Source: Galaxea fascicularis (taxonomy: Eukaryota > Cnidaria > Anthozoa > Scleractinia > Euphylliidae). From it: a stretch of DNA of 64,000 bases. The notes under the pieces are model-generated. The model did no database searches. It was not told the origin of the DNA and saw nothing but the letters and a program-made list of their open reading frames with translations. Location of the stretch: contig OX419336.1 of the NCBI GenBank assembly GCA_948470475.1, positions 898,501 through 962,500 of the forward strand, in the 5' to 3' direction. Positions 34,202-47,389 of this stretch are shown one piece after another; position 1 is the stretch's first letter, and each line of letters starts with the position of its first letter. The position numbers were made by a program, and so were the translations under genes.

Positions 34202-36324
34202 TGATATATGAACTGGTGATGTGGAGATTAATAATGAAACTCAAAAGATCCGTTAAAAGATCTGTTAAAACTGTGTAACTCAGAGAGCAACTGAAACCAG
34301 TGCAGTTAGTCGACACTACAAAATAACTGAAGTAGACGAATGTTTGCAATAGAAACGTGTTTCAAATGAAGACTGATCCTCGCTGTTGTGATCTTCATTT
34401 GATTTCAATTCCGCAGTTCATATGATTCATTTCGTATACATCATTCCCAGAAACGTGCCTATTAAATAAAATTTTGAATTGGTTCACGAACGTTGGCCTT
34501 TGCATAAACTTACAGATCTACCACTGACATAACTCGGTCATTCTGCAATGCAGAGTTAGAGCCTAAGATCTAGTAGATTGAATAGCCCGCAGTATTAATT
34601 AAAACCTGCCAGCCTACAGCGAATTGAGCCCGGCCTTTGAGCTTTAATAGCGGCTTATTCATAGGTCCACTTGATGCCCATTTAGCGAACCCAAGGGGTT
34701 AGGAGAGCGAAAGATACTGGCTTAACCCTCTTTATTTTTTCAGTATTAATAGCGGTGTGGTGGTGAGCTTCACTGACCTGATTATTTCCACACTGAAACT
34801 TTTTCAACACAATTAAACTTTGCTAAGCGAATTTACCAGCGACATGATTTCACTCTGGTCTTTCTTATTCTTTTAGCAGAACTGTCATACAAGGCGGAAA
34901 AACTTCGACATAAACTTTTAAAGGAGACAATTAAGTATTTTGCGCTCACGTGGTGCGTAACTAGCTAGTTGCCATCCGTGGAATATGCACAAAAACAACA
35001 AACATCATCCATAACCGGCCTGAGAGAGGCGCAAACACTTAATTTTTCGAATGTTGGTGCTTCAGTATATTTGATGTAAGTTAATATTCACATTAAAACA
35101 CCCGAAGCACAGAGACTAGAACACAGCTGTGCCAAGCATGTGTACGTGGCTTTGTGCTTGCACCGAGCGGGGTGAAAGCCAATCAGTCTAGCGAACAAAA
35201 ATAATTAGCAAGCACCAGCAATGCACTATCAAATTCGCAGACCTAAATGTTCTATATGTTCCCTTAAAATAACGTATATTCAGCATCAAATACCATCTGT
35301 CTCTGTTTCAGAAACCTACGGTTTTGGGCAGTTCTAAGTGAACTGATGAACTAAAAATGTCATTACGCCCGCAGGGTGACATATCATGCTTTTAATCAAA
35401 GTGGTTGGAAGATCTCGATCAATGTACAGTTAACTGCCATTTGATTTCTGGAGTACTCCTTCCTACGGGTAATGAATATTTCTTTTCCGGCTGAAACCTA
35501 TTATCGCAAAGTTTTATTTTTCACTTGAACATTCTCAGCTATTTCTCAGTATTGAGTGCTGCACGGATGACCGTAGTTTCAAATATGCTTCCATTTCCTA
35601 TTTAATTTCATTGATGGCTTTTTTATGAACTCTTTTAGGATACTAAGTAGAACATTTTTGTTTGAGGGGATTATAATTTAAGAGTTTCAGGTATAAGGAA
35701 GTTCTCATTCTGGCAAATTAATGAGAAACCGAAGCGACTTCATGTTTCAGTGATGAAACATGGGTAGGGATCATCTTCCTTATCCTTCCATGAAAACACC
35801 GTAAACGACAATGATTTACAAAATGGAGTTATAATACATTACGCGACTTGTTGTCACGCTGAGAGTTCATTACTTCTTGATAAAGAGTTTGACTGACCTT
35901 ATCATCAAAGCAGACCGCACAAATGAATGCGTTTTGGTAAACTAAAGCCAGTACATATATGCATGGGGCACTGCACTATGACCACGTTGTAGTAGGTATA
36001 TATTACCCCTGTAATCTACCCGCTACCAACCCTGACCAAGTAACTATATAATGCCTTGTATGCAGCTTCAATTCACCAAAACATAGTTAGTTGTGCGGTG
36101 AGAGAAGAGAAAAAGAAAGCATATATTAAAAGATAATTTGTTTTAACACAAAGCAAACTCCCAGGAGGAAGGTATCTGACCTATGCTTTCGAGAAAGAAA
36201 CTTCCATTGTCACTATTTCCTGCTAAATTTTCTTTTGAACAAAAGCGTTTTGTTTAGCCAGTTAGGAAAACATAAGGGAGTCCGCAGACGAGTACTATGG
36301 CATCCGGGTTTTTCGCTCGCGCTG
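34202..36324. other. intergenic, no gene seen
   Basis: AT-rich sequence without supportable genes or transposon ends. Confidence 0.5.
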
Positions 36325-36400
36325 GATGGACCCGATCTCTCCTCGGATAACTGCTGTTCCCCGCACAGGATAACCACTAGACCATTATTCGACAACGATA
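36325..36400 (-). repeat. tRNA-Glu-like SINE or tRNA pseudogene fragment
   Basis: On the minus strand the sequence contains TGGTCTAGTGGTTA, identical to the D-arm/A-box region of typical eukaryotic tRNA-Glu genes. About 35 bases later it has GATCGGGTCCATCCAGCG, a poor match to the B-box and T-arm. The acceptor arms do not pair convincingly, so it is not a functional tRNA. It is most simply the head of a tRNA-derived SINE or a decayed tRNA copy. Confidence 0.4.
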
Positions 36401-37013
36401 CTGAAATAGCCGGGAGTATCTTTCAGATTGAACTAGTGAGTTTTATTTTGATCGGAACAATATCCCGATGCCATCGAAAGGAAAATTGAGAATTTCGATG
36501 GCACGTACTCAAATGCCGCAGGTTTTACTTGTTCTCAGATCCAATACGCAGCAACAGGAGCGCAGCGGAAGGAAGCCCCATCCACCTTCCAGGCTGATCA
36601 CCTCGGTTCTGAACGGAGGGACAACCGAACTGCTATCCGGGGCCAAGAGTCAGGATTAAACCGCAATGATTTTCAAAGACTGGTACGATGACATGGAAGC
36701 CTCCGAGTAATGCCCGAAGTTCCTCCGGAGATTTTCGAAGTTTAAGTGCAACAAAACAGTTCATTCTGTCGACAATTTTGATAACTGCACCACTGAATTT
36801 GATCACGATTATCGTGAGTTGTGATGGCCTTGAAATATAATTGAAAAACTATTGAACACCAAGATACAGTATTGCAAAGACCAGCAAAACGAGAAATACG
36901 GTTTTTATGAATATAATACCACGCGCAATATTCCAAAACTTCGAAGTGTGTTCAGAGTGTGTGTTACATGTTAAAGACAAGCGGCAAACAGGTTATTAGT
37001 TTAAACGATCGCA
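36401..37013. other. intergenic, no confident gene
   Basis: Slightly GC-richer sequence at 36460-36660 with an unrecognised 63-codon ATG frame. It may be the body of the tRNA-derived repeat. Nothing firmer can be said. Confidence 0.35.
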
Positions 37014-37262
37014 ATGAGTTTTCGATCGCTGACTTACTGTGTTTATTTTTTCGTTCTGTTGTGCATTGCTAGCACTGATTTTTTGCTACCGGAAAAAGTC
37101 TTAAGACGGCTGATAATTAACTCGGTAGTTATTAACCTCAAGCTGCAATTGACGTTACTTGGTGTTCACGAAGCATTCAACGTTTTACTGAGATCTCTAA
37201 CTTTTTTCTCTAAACTTATCTTTTACCACACAAACTGCAGCACGGATTTGCACGCAAAGTAA
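37014..37262 (+). CDS. possible small secreted or membrane protein (82 aa), unrecognised
   Basis: True ATG start. Residues 1-20 (MSFRSLTYCVYFFVLLCIAS) look like a signal peptide or signal anchor, followed by a polar-charged stretch (TDFLLPEKVLRR) and then a largely hydrophobic remainder. There is one downstream cysteine (TNC). No family is recognised. Hydrophobic frames arise easily from T-rich DNA, so this may not be a gene. Confidence 0.15.
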   Translation: MSFRSLTYCVYFFVLLCIASTDFLLPEKVLRRLIINSVVINLKLQLTLLGVHEAFNVLLRSLTFFSKLIFYHTNCSTDLHAK

Positions 37263-39147
37263 CACTGCATAAACATAAATACAGGCGTCAATACATAACC
37301 ACTTAGTCGAGTCATCTCCAAACATAAATGAATTCAGAAAAGTATTTAACAGTGGTGTCAGATAAACTTCGATGCTGAAGTTGTACAAGCTCTGGGGATA
37401 TGGTTATCTGTAGATTAGCGGCAAGTTCTGGTTGTTGAAATGTATCTGATCGGCTTAAATTTGCATTTTTTTTCTTGATTACTCGGCCTCTTGCAAAGGA
37501 ACACCTTTCAGTTCCGCCTGATAATTTGTTCATGAACTCAACGGAAACGTGCAGTTACAGACCGCAAACGCCTAGACAACTCGAGCAACGAGTTTTGACG
37601 ACCTTTGAAACATTGATAGCCAAGGCCAGTTGATTCTTGATTAGACGGCTCGCTTCAGCTCATCAGGGTATCGTAACCAATTCGAATTGCTTGCCGAATG
37701 ATTTTTTCCTGATTCGCCTTAAGTCAAGAGTTTATTTTGTGACTTTTTGTTTTGCCCCAAGTTTTTACCCGGAATTATTCAAACAAATTTCCACCCAGGG
37801 CATCTTTTACATACAGTTGGTATGACCAACACTATCGCCAAATGGCGGGGATATATATTGGCAGTAAGTGTATACGGAAAGAAAAATAAAGAATAGGTTC
37901 AGTTACTTACTGGGTTTGATTGATGTGAGATATCCGTAATCAACCTTCGTGAAGAAAAATATTGTCGTCACCAGTCCTAAAAAGAAGAGAAGTCAACTTT
38001 TGTTCCAAACCAAAGGCTTTTTAGCTAGCTTTTTGTCCTATCCGTCAAGATGAATTGGTAAACTCGGCTGGAGCGATGTAAGGCTCTCACTACTGACGTT
38101 TCGACCACCGGCCAAATAGTAATCGAACGTTTGATATTTTTCCCATTTGATGCCCGTAGTAGATTGCATCCAATATTCAAACTTTTAGAGCTTTACTTTG
38201 TATCGTAAGTGCCTCTAAATTCCTACAAAAAAATCCGTGATGCAAATTTTACCTTGTTTAACAAGTCAAGCCTAGTTTCCAATGTATATTTTCTTAAGAG
38301 AATTTAATTTACTGCTGTGCGTCGTACCTGTCAGTTTTAATAAGCCGACGTTTTTCAGAGAAAATGAAGCGGTCACTGTTAGCATATTATGTTGTCAAAA
38401 TCTATTTTGTCGCAGTAACAGGATGAGTTCTTAACTAGCGTCAGGACGATCAAAATTCATGGAAATTGAGTCGGTAGTCTCTGTGTGAGTCTTCATGTTG
38501 TGAGGGCTTGTTTGGTCAGTCAGTAAATATGCCACGTACGGAAAACAAAGTAGTAGAATCTGTTGAATTTTCTAAAGCTTTGATCTCAGTACAATAACAA
38601 ATGACATCTAAGTTAGAAAAGTCTTAGAAATAGTTTGCCTTTAGTCAGCAGAAATGCCTTATATGGTTTGAGAACACGGGCGCGCGAATTTGGACAGGAA
38701 CGATTGAATAGCAAATATGGTTGGTTGACAGTTTGTCAATTTAAAAGCAATAACTGTCCTTGAGGCCGGAATGTTTCTGTACACAAAGAGGAATTAAATT
38801 TATGTGAATTTAGGTTCTGTAAACTAATGACACAGCAGGCAGTTAATCGCTATTTGCAAAGTTCTTTACTAATCGTCATTTCTGCCTTTTGACTAAGTGT
38901 GAGATTCACTCCCAACATCCATTTTTGCCGGATTTGACAAGTGGGCGAAAAAAAAAATAAAAAGGTTGATAAGCAAGCTATTTGTCCCAACGGTTACAAC
39001 TATAAAATAATGTTAAGATAAGGTCACAACCGCATTTATTTCCGAAATGAAATTGTAGTTCTGTAACCACGGGCCCTTTGGTGGTTTCCAAAAGATGGAA
39101 AACTATTACCACAACAAAATTAGCTACTCCCAGCGGACTTTACAAGA
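37263..39147. other. intergenic, no gene seen
   Basis: AT-rich DNA with no repeat or exon that I can support. Confidence 0.5.
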
Positions 39148-39295
39148 GCGCATTCTGCATAACATTGTCTGGAAGTTCAGTGGCTTTGAAGAAGCATAAT
39201 GAATGAGTAGTTTGTGACAGTCTTTCCAGGACAGCAAGTATAAATCAACATTAAGCTTGAAGTCTGTTTAGACAACAGGACCTATAAAGTTCAAC
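39148..39295. repeat. dispersed repeat A, copy 1
   Basis: About 148 bp beginning GCGCATTCTGCATAACATTG and ending near CTATAAAGTTCAA. It matches 41916-42066 at most positions in the same orientation. Unlike the second copy it is not flanked by repeat B. Confidence 0.85.
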
Positions 39296-41752
39296 AAACT
39301 GAAGATCGAAATCATTTAGTAAGTTTATTTACATGTTCCTAGTTGAAAAAGCCGGATAGATCAGTGTTTCATAAATAAATTTTGTTTACGTACTTGACGA
39401 AAATCAGATGTTGATTCGAACTCTCTATGAAGCACTCAATGGTGCCTATTTAGTTGAGAGCTTTATTTTCACCGGTAGCCGGAAAATTGGGAACAGAGAA
39501 ACCAAAATCTAAAACTTCAATGTTTTTTTTTACATCTATTAATAAAGGCTTGGCTCTGGATTGTCGACGACAGCAGCTCAGTACTGTCCAATTCTCTGTG
39601 GTCTCAGGTTTACGTTTTTTAATTTTCAATCACTAACTGAGCACCAACAAATAAAAGAATGTTGTTCCCGCCGACGTTTTTACCGGCGCAATATATACTG
39701 ACCCAAGGAAAATGGTTCCGTGTACAGTTATATTCGTGGTAAGCGACTTTCACATTATTGAAAATCATTCAAAATTCCTGAAAGATAGTTCTAGGCGAAC
39801 AGAAAAACACACTATTAAATCACACATTATGACTTGAATTAACACTTTTATCGTATATGTCTACCCAAATGAAAATTAAAAGCTATCGAGTGTCAGCGTA
39901 AGATCCAGAAAAGCTCACAGACATCAAAAATAATTCCATCAAATTGGCACACTGATCAACATTTAGGTCTGTTACTGTATTACCCGTCATTAGTTAAGTT
40001 ACCTGGCTTGGATTTACAGCAGTTTTGCCCTTAATTGCAGCTTGCACAGTGATTGAGAGACGGCGCATGAATCAGTTCGAACTGGACTGTCATGTATTCC
40101 ACTCAATTCAAACATGACCGCAAAGGCCAGGCCGAAATGATCCAGCGCATGACATAAGCTTGTCAATTTGCATGAGTGAAGTGAGCGTTTATTTGTATTG
40201 CTTTTTAATTGACTTTCAAACCGCATATCAATTTCAAAAAGCTAAGTGGTTTCAATTATAAAGACCGCCGCCTAATTTCAGTCCTTGAAATGATTAGATC
40301 GCTATATGTTAACCTCACTGACGTTTCTTTATGTGTTATGGATCGTCTCGAATGATTATTGGTGCCTTCGAGAATCCGTACACTCATTTAATCATTATGC
40401 TCTCCTTGTGATCATGACTAATGAGGAGTATGATGGACAGACCATCCATTCTCGATCTTTTAATTTCCGCATGCGATCCCCGGCTTAATTTCACTTTTCA
40501 CCTTTTTGTAGTTTTAGTAATCACTAGTCGCTGTATAATTTAAATCATATGACTTGATGAAAGGAAATATGTTATGTAGCAGATATACATGCCTATTTTA
40601 AGTATCTGTTTACCTTAAACAGTACATGCATCCTTGAACGCGACCGTCTCAATTTCGTTTTCCTCCATCTGGCGTTCAATTTTGGTATGTACTTGTTCTC
40701 ACTACACTGCAGTGGAAGTTTCTTATGAAACTTAATGGAACAAAATTGTCACTCGGTACTAACTGAAATAAGCAGTGACTAATAATGGTACAAGCTCTTT
40801 GCAGATCTTTCTATTCATGGCGGCATCCAAGAAAATCAGTGGCAAATCGTGATTTTTAACAGCAAATTGCTGTTGTTGTTTTCACTACTCAGTTTTGAAA
40901 CTGAAAATACACTTTAGAAATTTTATATAGCGTGTATTTATTTAAATCCTCTGCACCTGAAACATGCATGTGTTTCACGATAGGGTAAAACTTATCCCGG
41001 GAACTTATAAAGAAGTGTTAAAAGATGAATAGAGAATGCGGCTGAGTCTAAAATAGTTTCAGTTCAAAATTTTGATTACAGTAGTCTCACCTTATTAATG
41101 GGAGCGTCAGTGTTGAAACGAGTCAGAACAGTAAGTCTTGCTTAAAGCACATCTTTGATTAAATGGTAACAGTACTGATACGTGCACTAAAAACTCAGGT
41201 ACCTGCAGAATAACTCGATTTACACACGGTTTTCGCTTGTGCCGTGTGAAGGTCTATGGTTCAGTCATACAACGTAAGTAATCACCGACTCTTTGTCAGG
41301 TTAACAACCTCCGAAGTAAAATTGAAAATTCACCGAATGGTTAGTTACCGATTTCAAACCCTACTCTTCTTCAGTGGAACATGCTTAATTTAAGTAAATA
41401 TTCGACTGAAAATACCTATCTTATAAAGAAGTCAGCGTCGACCGCGATGGATTTAATTTTAGGTCGGTTGCAACTGAGCTTTGATCACAAAACCGTAAAC
41501 TAGTACTTTAATCTTAGATGCGTTTGAACTTACTTTTATTTTCGTCCATGGACGTAACCCCGTCCATGGACAGTTCAGTACAGTCTAAAAGATTCATCAG
41601 TTATAGGGCGAAGTCGGCGGGTTTGCGGGTTGCTTTCACAAAAAGCACTATTAACTGGGGAAAGCATTTTAATGATTCATTCTTTGTCATAATAAATATT
41701 TGTTTTGTAAAATTAAACTATCTAAACATCCTTGAGGTACAAGAACAGTCTA
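39296..41752. other. intergenic between A copies
   Basis: AT-rich, short frames only. CGTCCATGGAC appears twice within 41545-41572, giving a small inverted/tandem motif. No gene is seen. Confidence 0.45.
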
Positions 41753-41910
41753 GCGATTAAAGGAAGTGTCAAATTCTAAAGTTCCTGTTTCGAAATCAGA
41801 CTGCGAGCAGTCTCTTGTGCTCTAAAATCTGTGAAACGAACGCGATATACGAGGGTACACTTTAATACTCATAATATATACCTATACGAGCCTGTAGTTT
41901 CGTGGGCTCC
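41753..41910. repeat. repeat B, copy 1
   Basis: A 158-bp unit starting GCGATTAAAGGAAGTGTCAA, containing CGCGATATACGAGGGTACAC and ending TAGTTTCGTGGGCTCC. It recurs at 42068-42226 in direct orientation and at 42261-42402 inverted. Confidence 0.85.
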
Positions 41911-41915
41911 AGATT

Positions 41916-42066
41916 GCGCATTCTGCGTAACATTGTCTGGAAGTTCAATGGCTTTGAAGAAGCGTAATGAATGAGTAGTTTGTGACAATGTCTTTCCAGG
42001 GCAGCAAGTATAAATCAACATTAAGCTTCAAGAAGTCTGTTTAGACAAGAGGCCGTATCAAGTTCA
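41916..42066. repeat. dispersed repeat A, copy 2 (between two B copies)
   Basis: Second copy of the 39148-39295 sequence, differing by point changes and small indels (for example GTCTTTCC versus ATGTCTTTCC context). It sits exactly between B copies 1 and 2, with only a few bases at each junction. Confidence 0.85.
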
Positions 42067-42067
42067 A

Positions 42068-42226
42068 GCGATTAAAGAAAGCGTCAAATTCTAAAGTTCC
42101 TGTTTCGAAATAGACTGCGAGCAGTCTCTCTTGTGCTCTCAAATCTGTGGAACGAACGCGATATACGAGGGTACACTTTAATACTCATAGTATATACCTA
42201 TACGAACCTGTAGTTTCGTGAGCTCC
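42068..42226. repeat. repeat B, copy 2
   Basis: Direct copy of 41753-41910 with a handful of substitutions and short indels. The GATATACGAGGGTACACTTT core is unchanged. Confidence 0.85.
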
Positions 42227-42260
42227 ATTTACGAGCGAAAATCTATTTTCGCTCTTACTT

Positions 42261-42402
42261 GGCGCCCACGAAACTACCAGCTCGTGGATTCGCCGCTCGT
42301 ATAAGTATGTGCTTTGACTACGGTTCTTAAAGTGTACCCTCGTATATCGCGCCTGTTCCACAGATTTTAGAGCCAAAGAGAGACTGCGCACTGTCTAGTT
42401 TC
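42261..42402. repeat. repeat B, copy 3, inverted and more diverged
   Basis: The reverse complement contains CAGTCTCTCTTTGGCTCTAA, GCGATATACGAGGGTACACT and CTGGTAGTTTCGTGGGCG, matching B copies 1 and 2. With copy 2 it makes a fold-back with a loop of about 35 bases. A short ORF on the minus strand here is repeat sequence only. Confidence 0.8.
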
Positions 42403-44265
42403 AAAAGGTCTAAAATGACGACAATCCATATTTTTCTAGAAAAACTGTAACTGTCTCGTGTCTACTTAAGATCATAATTGATGGCTTAAACTGGGCGAGA
42501 TAATATTCAGCTCGAGGTATTCAGTTGGGATCAGAAATTTATGCAGAGAAATGAAGTATTCAGTACTAAAGGTCCTGATAGTTAAACATGCTGACTGCGG
42601 CCGTTTTGTTCCACCTTTCTCGCATCATGAGCTTAAATTATGACAAAATTACGGAAGCCGATAAGGGAAAATCGAAAAATATTTGTGAAATCCTAAAAAT
42701 CATTGTTGAAACGTTTGTCAAATCTAAAAAACTAAATAATAGCAAAACTGTATGTTAAATCCAAAAGTAACCTTTTTACAAATTATAGAATAGTTTGCCT
42801 TTCAAAATCGTCGTGAAATCCAGAAGCCTATTTTCGAAATCGAAAAAGTATTTTGCAATGTGCTGCGTGCGTCAGCTTGTAGTTGTTGAACTCTGTGATC
42901 GCTCTCGGGGCATTGTGGGTAAGGAAAAATGGGTACCCATCGATACGAGGAATGTTGCTTTGGGTTTTGGCGTCATCGTACGTCCGTCCATCCAGACGAA
43001 CGTACGTACGTACGTTGTCAAACTCGAGATGTGGGCAACTTGCGTTAGCAAATAACAAACTGAAGGCAGGAGAGAAGCTCATTATCTTGATCGGTATCGG
43101 TTTTTACGATTTTTTAAAGCTTAAGTTTTAATTTATTGAGGACAGAAACTCAAACTCGAAGGGAAAAGTCAATAAAGTGTATGTTCATCTTAGTGCCTTA
43201 AAATCTGACACTTTTTGAAATTAGAGATCTTGGTCGAAAGACGTTCTGTGAGCATCAAAATCTGATAAGGCCTAAGTGGCGGCCTTTCACTGTCTAACCT
43301 GATTTCTTCGCAATTTTTGTATTGAACCGGTAAAAACAGCTGGCGAAATGGTTGGATGTCTTTACTAATTTAGTTTAATTTAGTTTGCGTGAGAAAAGCT
43401 GTCTTCCTTTCTTTGTAACTGGGTGGTGTTTTGCCGCTGACCCTCTAATTGATTATGCTTCGTCGGTGGACGTTTAATAGACGCGACAGTAAAACTACTA
43501 AGACACTTAAGGATTTGTATCTCCTGAGTGAAATGGTGCTCTTTTTGCAGCTCTGTTGTCCGAGTGACTATTGATTGACCTAAACTGTCAGGTTCGTACT
43601 CCCTTTTGTCTTTATACTTACATTAACATCAAAATTTGATTAGCCGCAATTTGTCCAGCTTACTACGAGATATGTTTGTTACTTGTCTGATTTCATTTCT
43701 CCACATTCTAGTTTTCCACGAAACCTCAAAGAAACATTTGCATGCTTTTCCTGAAGTTGGTTTTGGACTCATAAAGGTTTGATTGCATCAGATGTTTTGC
43801 TATCCAATAATTCACCTCTTCGTTTTCCCTGCTGTCGCTCATTGTTTTGGGCACAAAATTGGCTGTTTAAATTTCTGTAAGATTGCCTCAGCGGGGCGGG
43901 AAGAGGGATAAGATAAGCAGACTTCTGCATATGCTAGTAAAACAAATGGTTCTGGAGCTCCGCTTTAAGGCTTGCTGGAATAACTTGGCGAACACCAAAA
44001 CCAAGTGAGCTTTTTCTGGACTAACTGTGATACTACCCGACACTTACATCAACTTGTTGTTGAACACAGTTCTCTGAATTCTTCAATTGGCAAGAGCAGG
44101 TACTATATGCACGAGATGTTAAGACCAAGTTTTCAGCTTTGAAAAAGTGCGACTGCGTAATTCACGACGGATGATAATCGTCCAAGATCTTAAACAAACT
44201 CGGACTCCATCCGCGCTAATAATTAATTGTATTCACATAGTCACAAAAGAATCGAAAAGCCTAAT
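42403..44265. other. intergenic, no gene seen
   Basis: Contains reiterated 'gaaatc(c/g)a' words at 42665-42850 and a CGTACGT microsatellite-like patch near 42980-43015. Frames here have no recognisable products. Confidence 0.45.
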
Positions 44266-44291
44266 CAGGAGCCCATAAATATGGGCTCCTG
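44266..44291. repeat. perfect 11-bp stem hairpin
   Basis: CAGGAGCCCAT, loop AAAT, then ATGGGCTCCTG. The stem is perfect. It may be the core of a degraded fold-back element. Confidence 0.75.
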
Positions 44292-44886
44292 GCCTAATGT
44301 ATTGTCCATTTATGTTCAACTACGAAGAAACAGTCACCCAGCCTTGATTATGGTTATCGAAACGTTGGACAACTTTAATTTTAATATTTTTTTTCTGAAG
44401 TTATTTAAGCTTGGTAAATCCTCTACGTTCCTCCTTTTAGAATTTTGGGATACTGGCATTACCACGGAAGCATTTTCCTCCTCTAGAATACTTCCCTTTC
44501 CGCTCACTTATGTCATGTCTCTGGAAATTTTGCGCCACACACAAAGCAAGACAAAATATCACGTGCACAAAAACGTATGCACAAAATAATGCTTACCCAG
44601 TAATGTCGGAAGTAACGGTATCACGTCACAAAATATATTTTTTTCCTGGATTTCATAACCATTCTTGGATTGCAAACTATTTCGAATTTGTAAGAAAGAT
44701 ACTTGTGGGTTCAATAATTTTATTAAAATTTTAATTATTATAGTTTTTAAATTGAACAAACGGTTTCAACAATGATTTGTACAGGAGTGTTTCTCCGACG
44801 AACACAATGTACAATCCTCACAAGACTAATTCGTTAAGGCCGCTATATTTTGTCAGAAACGCAACTGACAATCCAACAAGAGAGTA

Positions 44887-44912
44887 AGAGAGAGAGAGAG
44901 AGAGAGAGAGAG
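44887..44912. repeat. (AG)13 microsatellite
   Basis: Uninterrupted AG dinucleotides over 26 bases, preceded by a shorter imperfect AG run. Confidence 0.95.
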
Positions 44913-45403
44913 CGGAAAAGGGAAAGGGGTAACTTTGCTAAGGTGTCACCATCGAGCTCTGGGTCAACTGAAAACATGTTATTTTGCCCTTGTAAGTCTC
45001 CTCGGTCGCATTAATGTGTTTATTTGCGCACGCTCACAGCAGTCATGCAGTTTTGTCGACGATTGTTCAGAGCTTTAGTTTTTAATTCTAACTGTCGGAG
45101 ACTCTGCGGAAACGATAGAAAGGTTTAGACAAGAGTTGCATGCACGAGTCTTCAGTCTTGACGGTCTTTTATGACACGACTTGATTCATATGTAGCGTTC
45201 TGTCTAGCATTTGATGGACCGGCCGATATAGCGCGAATTGTGCAGTTATCATATATCGCAGATGTGAATCATGAGCTAAGATTCTGTTCAAGCCTGCCTT
45301 TCTTTCAGGCTTTTTTGCAACTACATAATACGTCTACCCTGACAACTGCGATGATCGTGTGGGCATTTAGGTTTTTAATTCGCAGTTACCAGTAAAAACT
45401 ATC

Positions 45404-45631
45404 ATGCTTATTCAAGACAATCTGGTTGAAAATGATTTCAAATGCACCCTTGAGAACTTGCTTCGATTATTGAACCTTTTTTGTACTGATGATCACACAA
45501 GAAATAAATTATTGTTGCTGATAAACGAACGCAAATTTGCGGAAGGTGCAATTGAAACTCTCAGTCGCCGGGAAAACGAATACCTGAAAAAAATGCAACG
45601 ACATGCCGCTGAATCTAACAGTTTACACTGA
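45404..45631 (+). CDS. possible helical small protein or exon (75 aa), unrecognised
   Basis: True ATG start and a composition closer to real protein than its neighbours: acidic, Leu-, Lys- and Glu-rich, low in odd tryptophans. The C-terminal half (EGAIETLSRRENEYLKKMQR) would form a charged amphipathic helix. No family is recognised, no splice partners were found, and no poly(A) signal is obvious directly downstream. It could be a chance frame. Confidence 0.2.
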   Translation: MLIQDNLVENDFKCTLENLLRLLNLFCTDDHTRNKLLLLINERKFAEGAIETLSRRENEYLKKMQRHAAESNSLH

Positions 45632-47389
45632 GTTTAAAGAAGAAATTTACCCTTTACTTACGAATGGAAATCCTCTTGCGTTCATCCACTGCAGTAAGGA
45701 TTCCGTGATCTCGATTCAGCGTTTCCTGTGACTGACATAGTTAACTGAGGCGGCTTCTTCTTTTATTGACATAGGAATCCTTAACAACTGAACTTCCGCA
45801 GAAAATATTTCGAATTCAACCGATCACCGGATAAATTAAGCTTCGGTTTGTCTGCGCGTTAAGCCAATGGGTTCACGCAATCCATCCACGATGTTTAAAG
45901 ATAAGACAAATGATAAGAAGGTTGCTTCGACCTGTCTAAGTAATTCACCAATTTTCCATTTCTTTTGTCGTTGTAGGAGGTTGAATCGTAAACACTTTAG
46001 TTTTAACCCAGCCGCATGCGAGGAAGGCAGGCTCGTAAATAGGAAACCCCATAATTAAAGAGATAAACGATGATCGATAGGATTGCAAAAATTAAATGCG
46101 ATTTTTATCTGATAGCGTTGTTAAATTAACAACCCTACTTGTAAATTTTGGACCAAATTTGCGAACAAAAAAGTGATTATCATTTTTAAGTCATTTCACT
46201 AAGAATATTCTACAACTTAGTGACATCTGTACGCACTCTTGGGTGTATTTTTTAAAACGTTTCAGTGACATTTGAAAGTAAGCGATTCTTAAGAAAACAA
46301 AAATCAGGGAAGCAATTACCGAACAATAACTTAAATGGTGCCAATTCCGTCTGATGGAAATGAACTGGGACACTGCCGGGAAATCCTTTAAGTTTTCATT
46401 TCATAATCGCTGAGATGAAAAGGCCTCCGACAGTGGGTTACTTTAATAATTGTTGTTTTGGTATGTTTGTAAGTAGCTGTTCCCAACTAAACCTTGCAAA
46501 CAGAATGAAAGTATGCCGAATTTTAATTTCATTTTCTAATCAAGACCTTTTTGTGGGGATTTTTGTGCATTTCTCCCCGACCGGACAAAAAAAACAAAAA
46601 ACAATTAGACCGATGTTTCGCTGAAATCGTCGATACGATACAATACTCACGATAACTATCAAGACTAAAAAACCTCAGAGTTGCTAGCTATGGAAACCTT
46701 GATCATTTACACCATCCCTGCGACAAACGAAACAACTGACTGTTCCCCCATCAAAAAAAAAAAAAATTAAAAAAAAACATAATAACAATATGATAAAAAG
46801 TGAGTTTTCACCAGCCATCTTTGCGAGATTCAAGTGTCTGTTTAAAATGAAGAATAAAGCAACCCCACAACCAAACAGCGAGTAAAGAGACGATGCAGCA
46901 AACCAGAAAATAGATATATTCAAACTATGTACACTGCCCTGTTTATCGTTTCAAATGAACTACTACACGCTTAATTTCACAGAATGGCTTACAACTTGCT
47001 TATTTATGTATCTACTTTATCTAAAGAGATACGTTTGGTTTGGATAATATGTACGTACCATGTATCAGGCTGAGTGAGAAGATCGGAGAGCGAGTTATAT
47101 GTATTTTGTTCGCCAGTGTGGGCTGTATAAATTGTTCGTTGAAAGGGTCTGTCTAGACGAAACAGCATGAGAGTCACGGTCAATTTTACATTATCTGAGG
47201 ATCAAATAAGTAAACTCGAAGCCTGAAGATTGTCGGCATTCTTTATATCCCACACAGATGAATAAAATGTTTCTGTTCAACGCTACTGCATTGAACATCT
47301 TTATAGAAGGAGCCTACTGTGAGCTTACTGTGTGTGCAGACAACCTCGTTAAGAGAGATCCTGGGAACGAGGTTGCAAAACTGAGGCAG
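45632..47389. other. intergenic, no gene seen
   Basis: AT-rich, with an A-tract near 46755-46785. No supportable gene. Confidence 0.5.
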
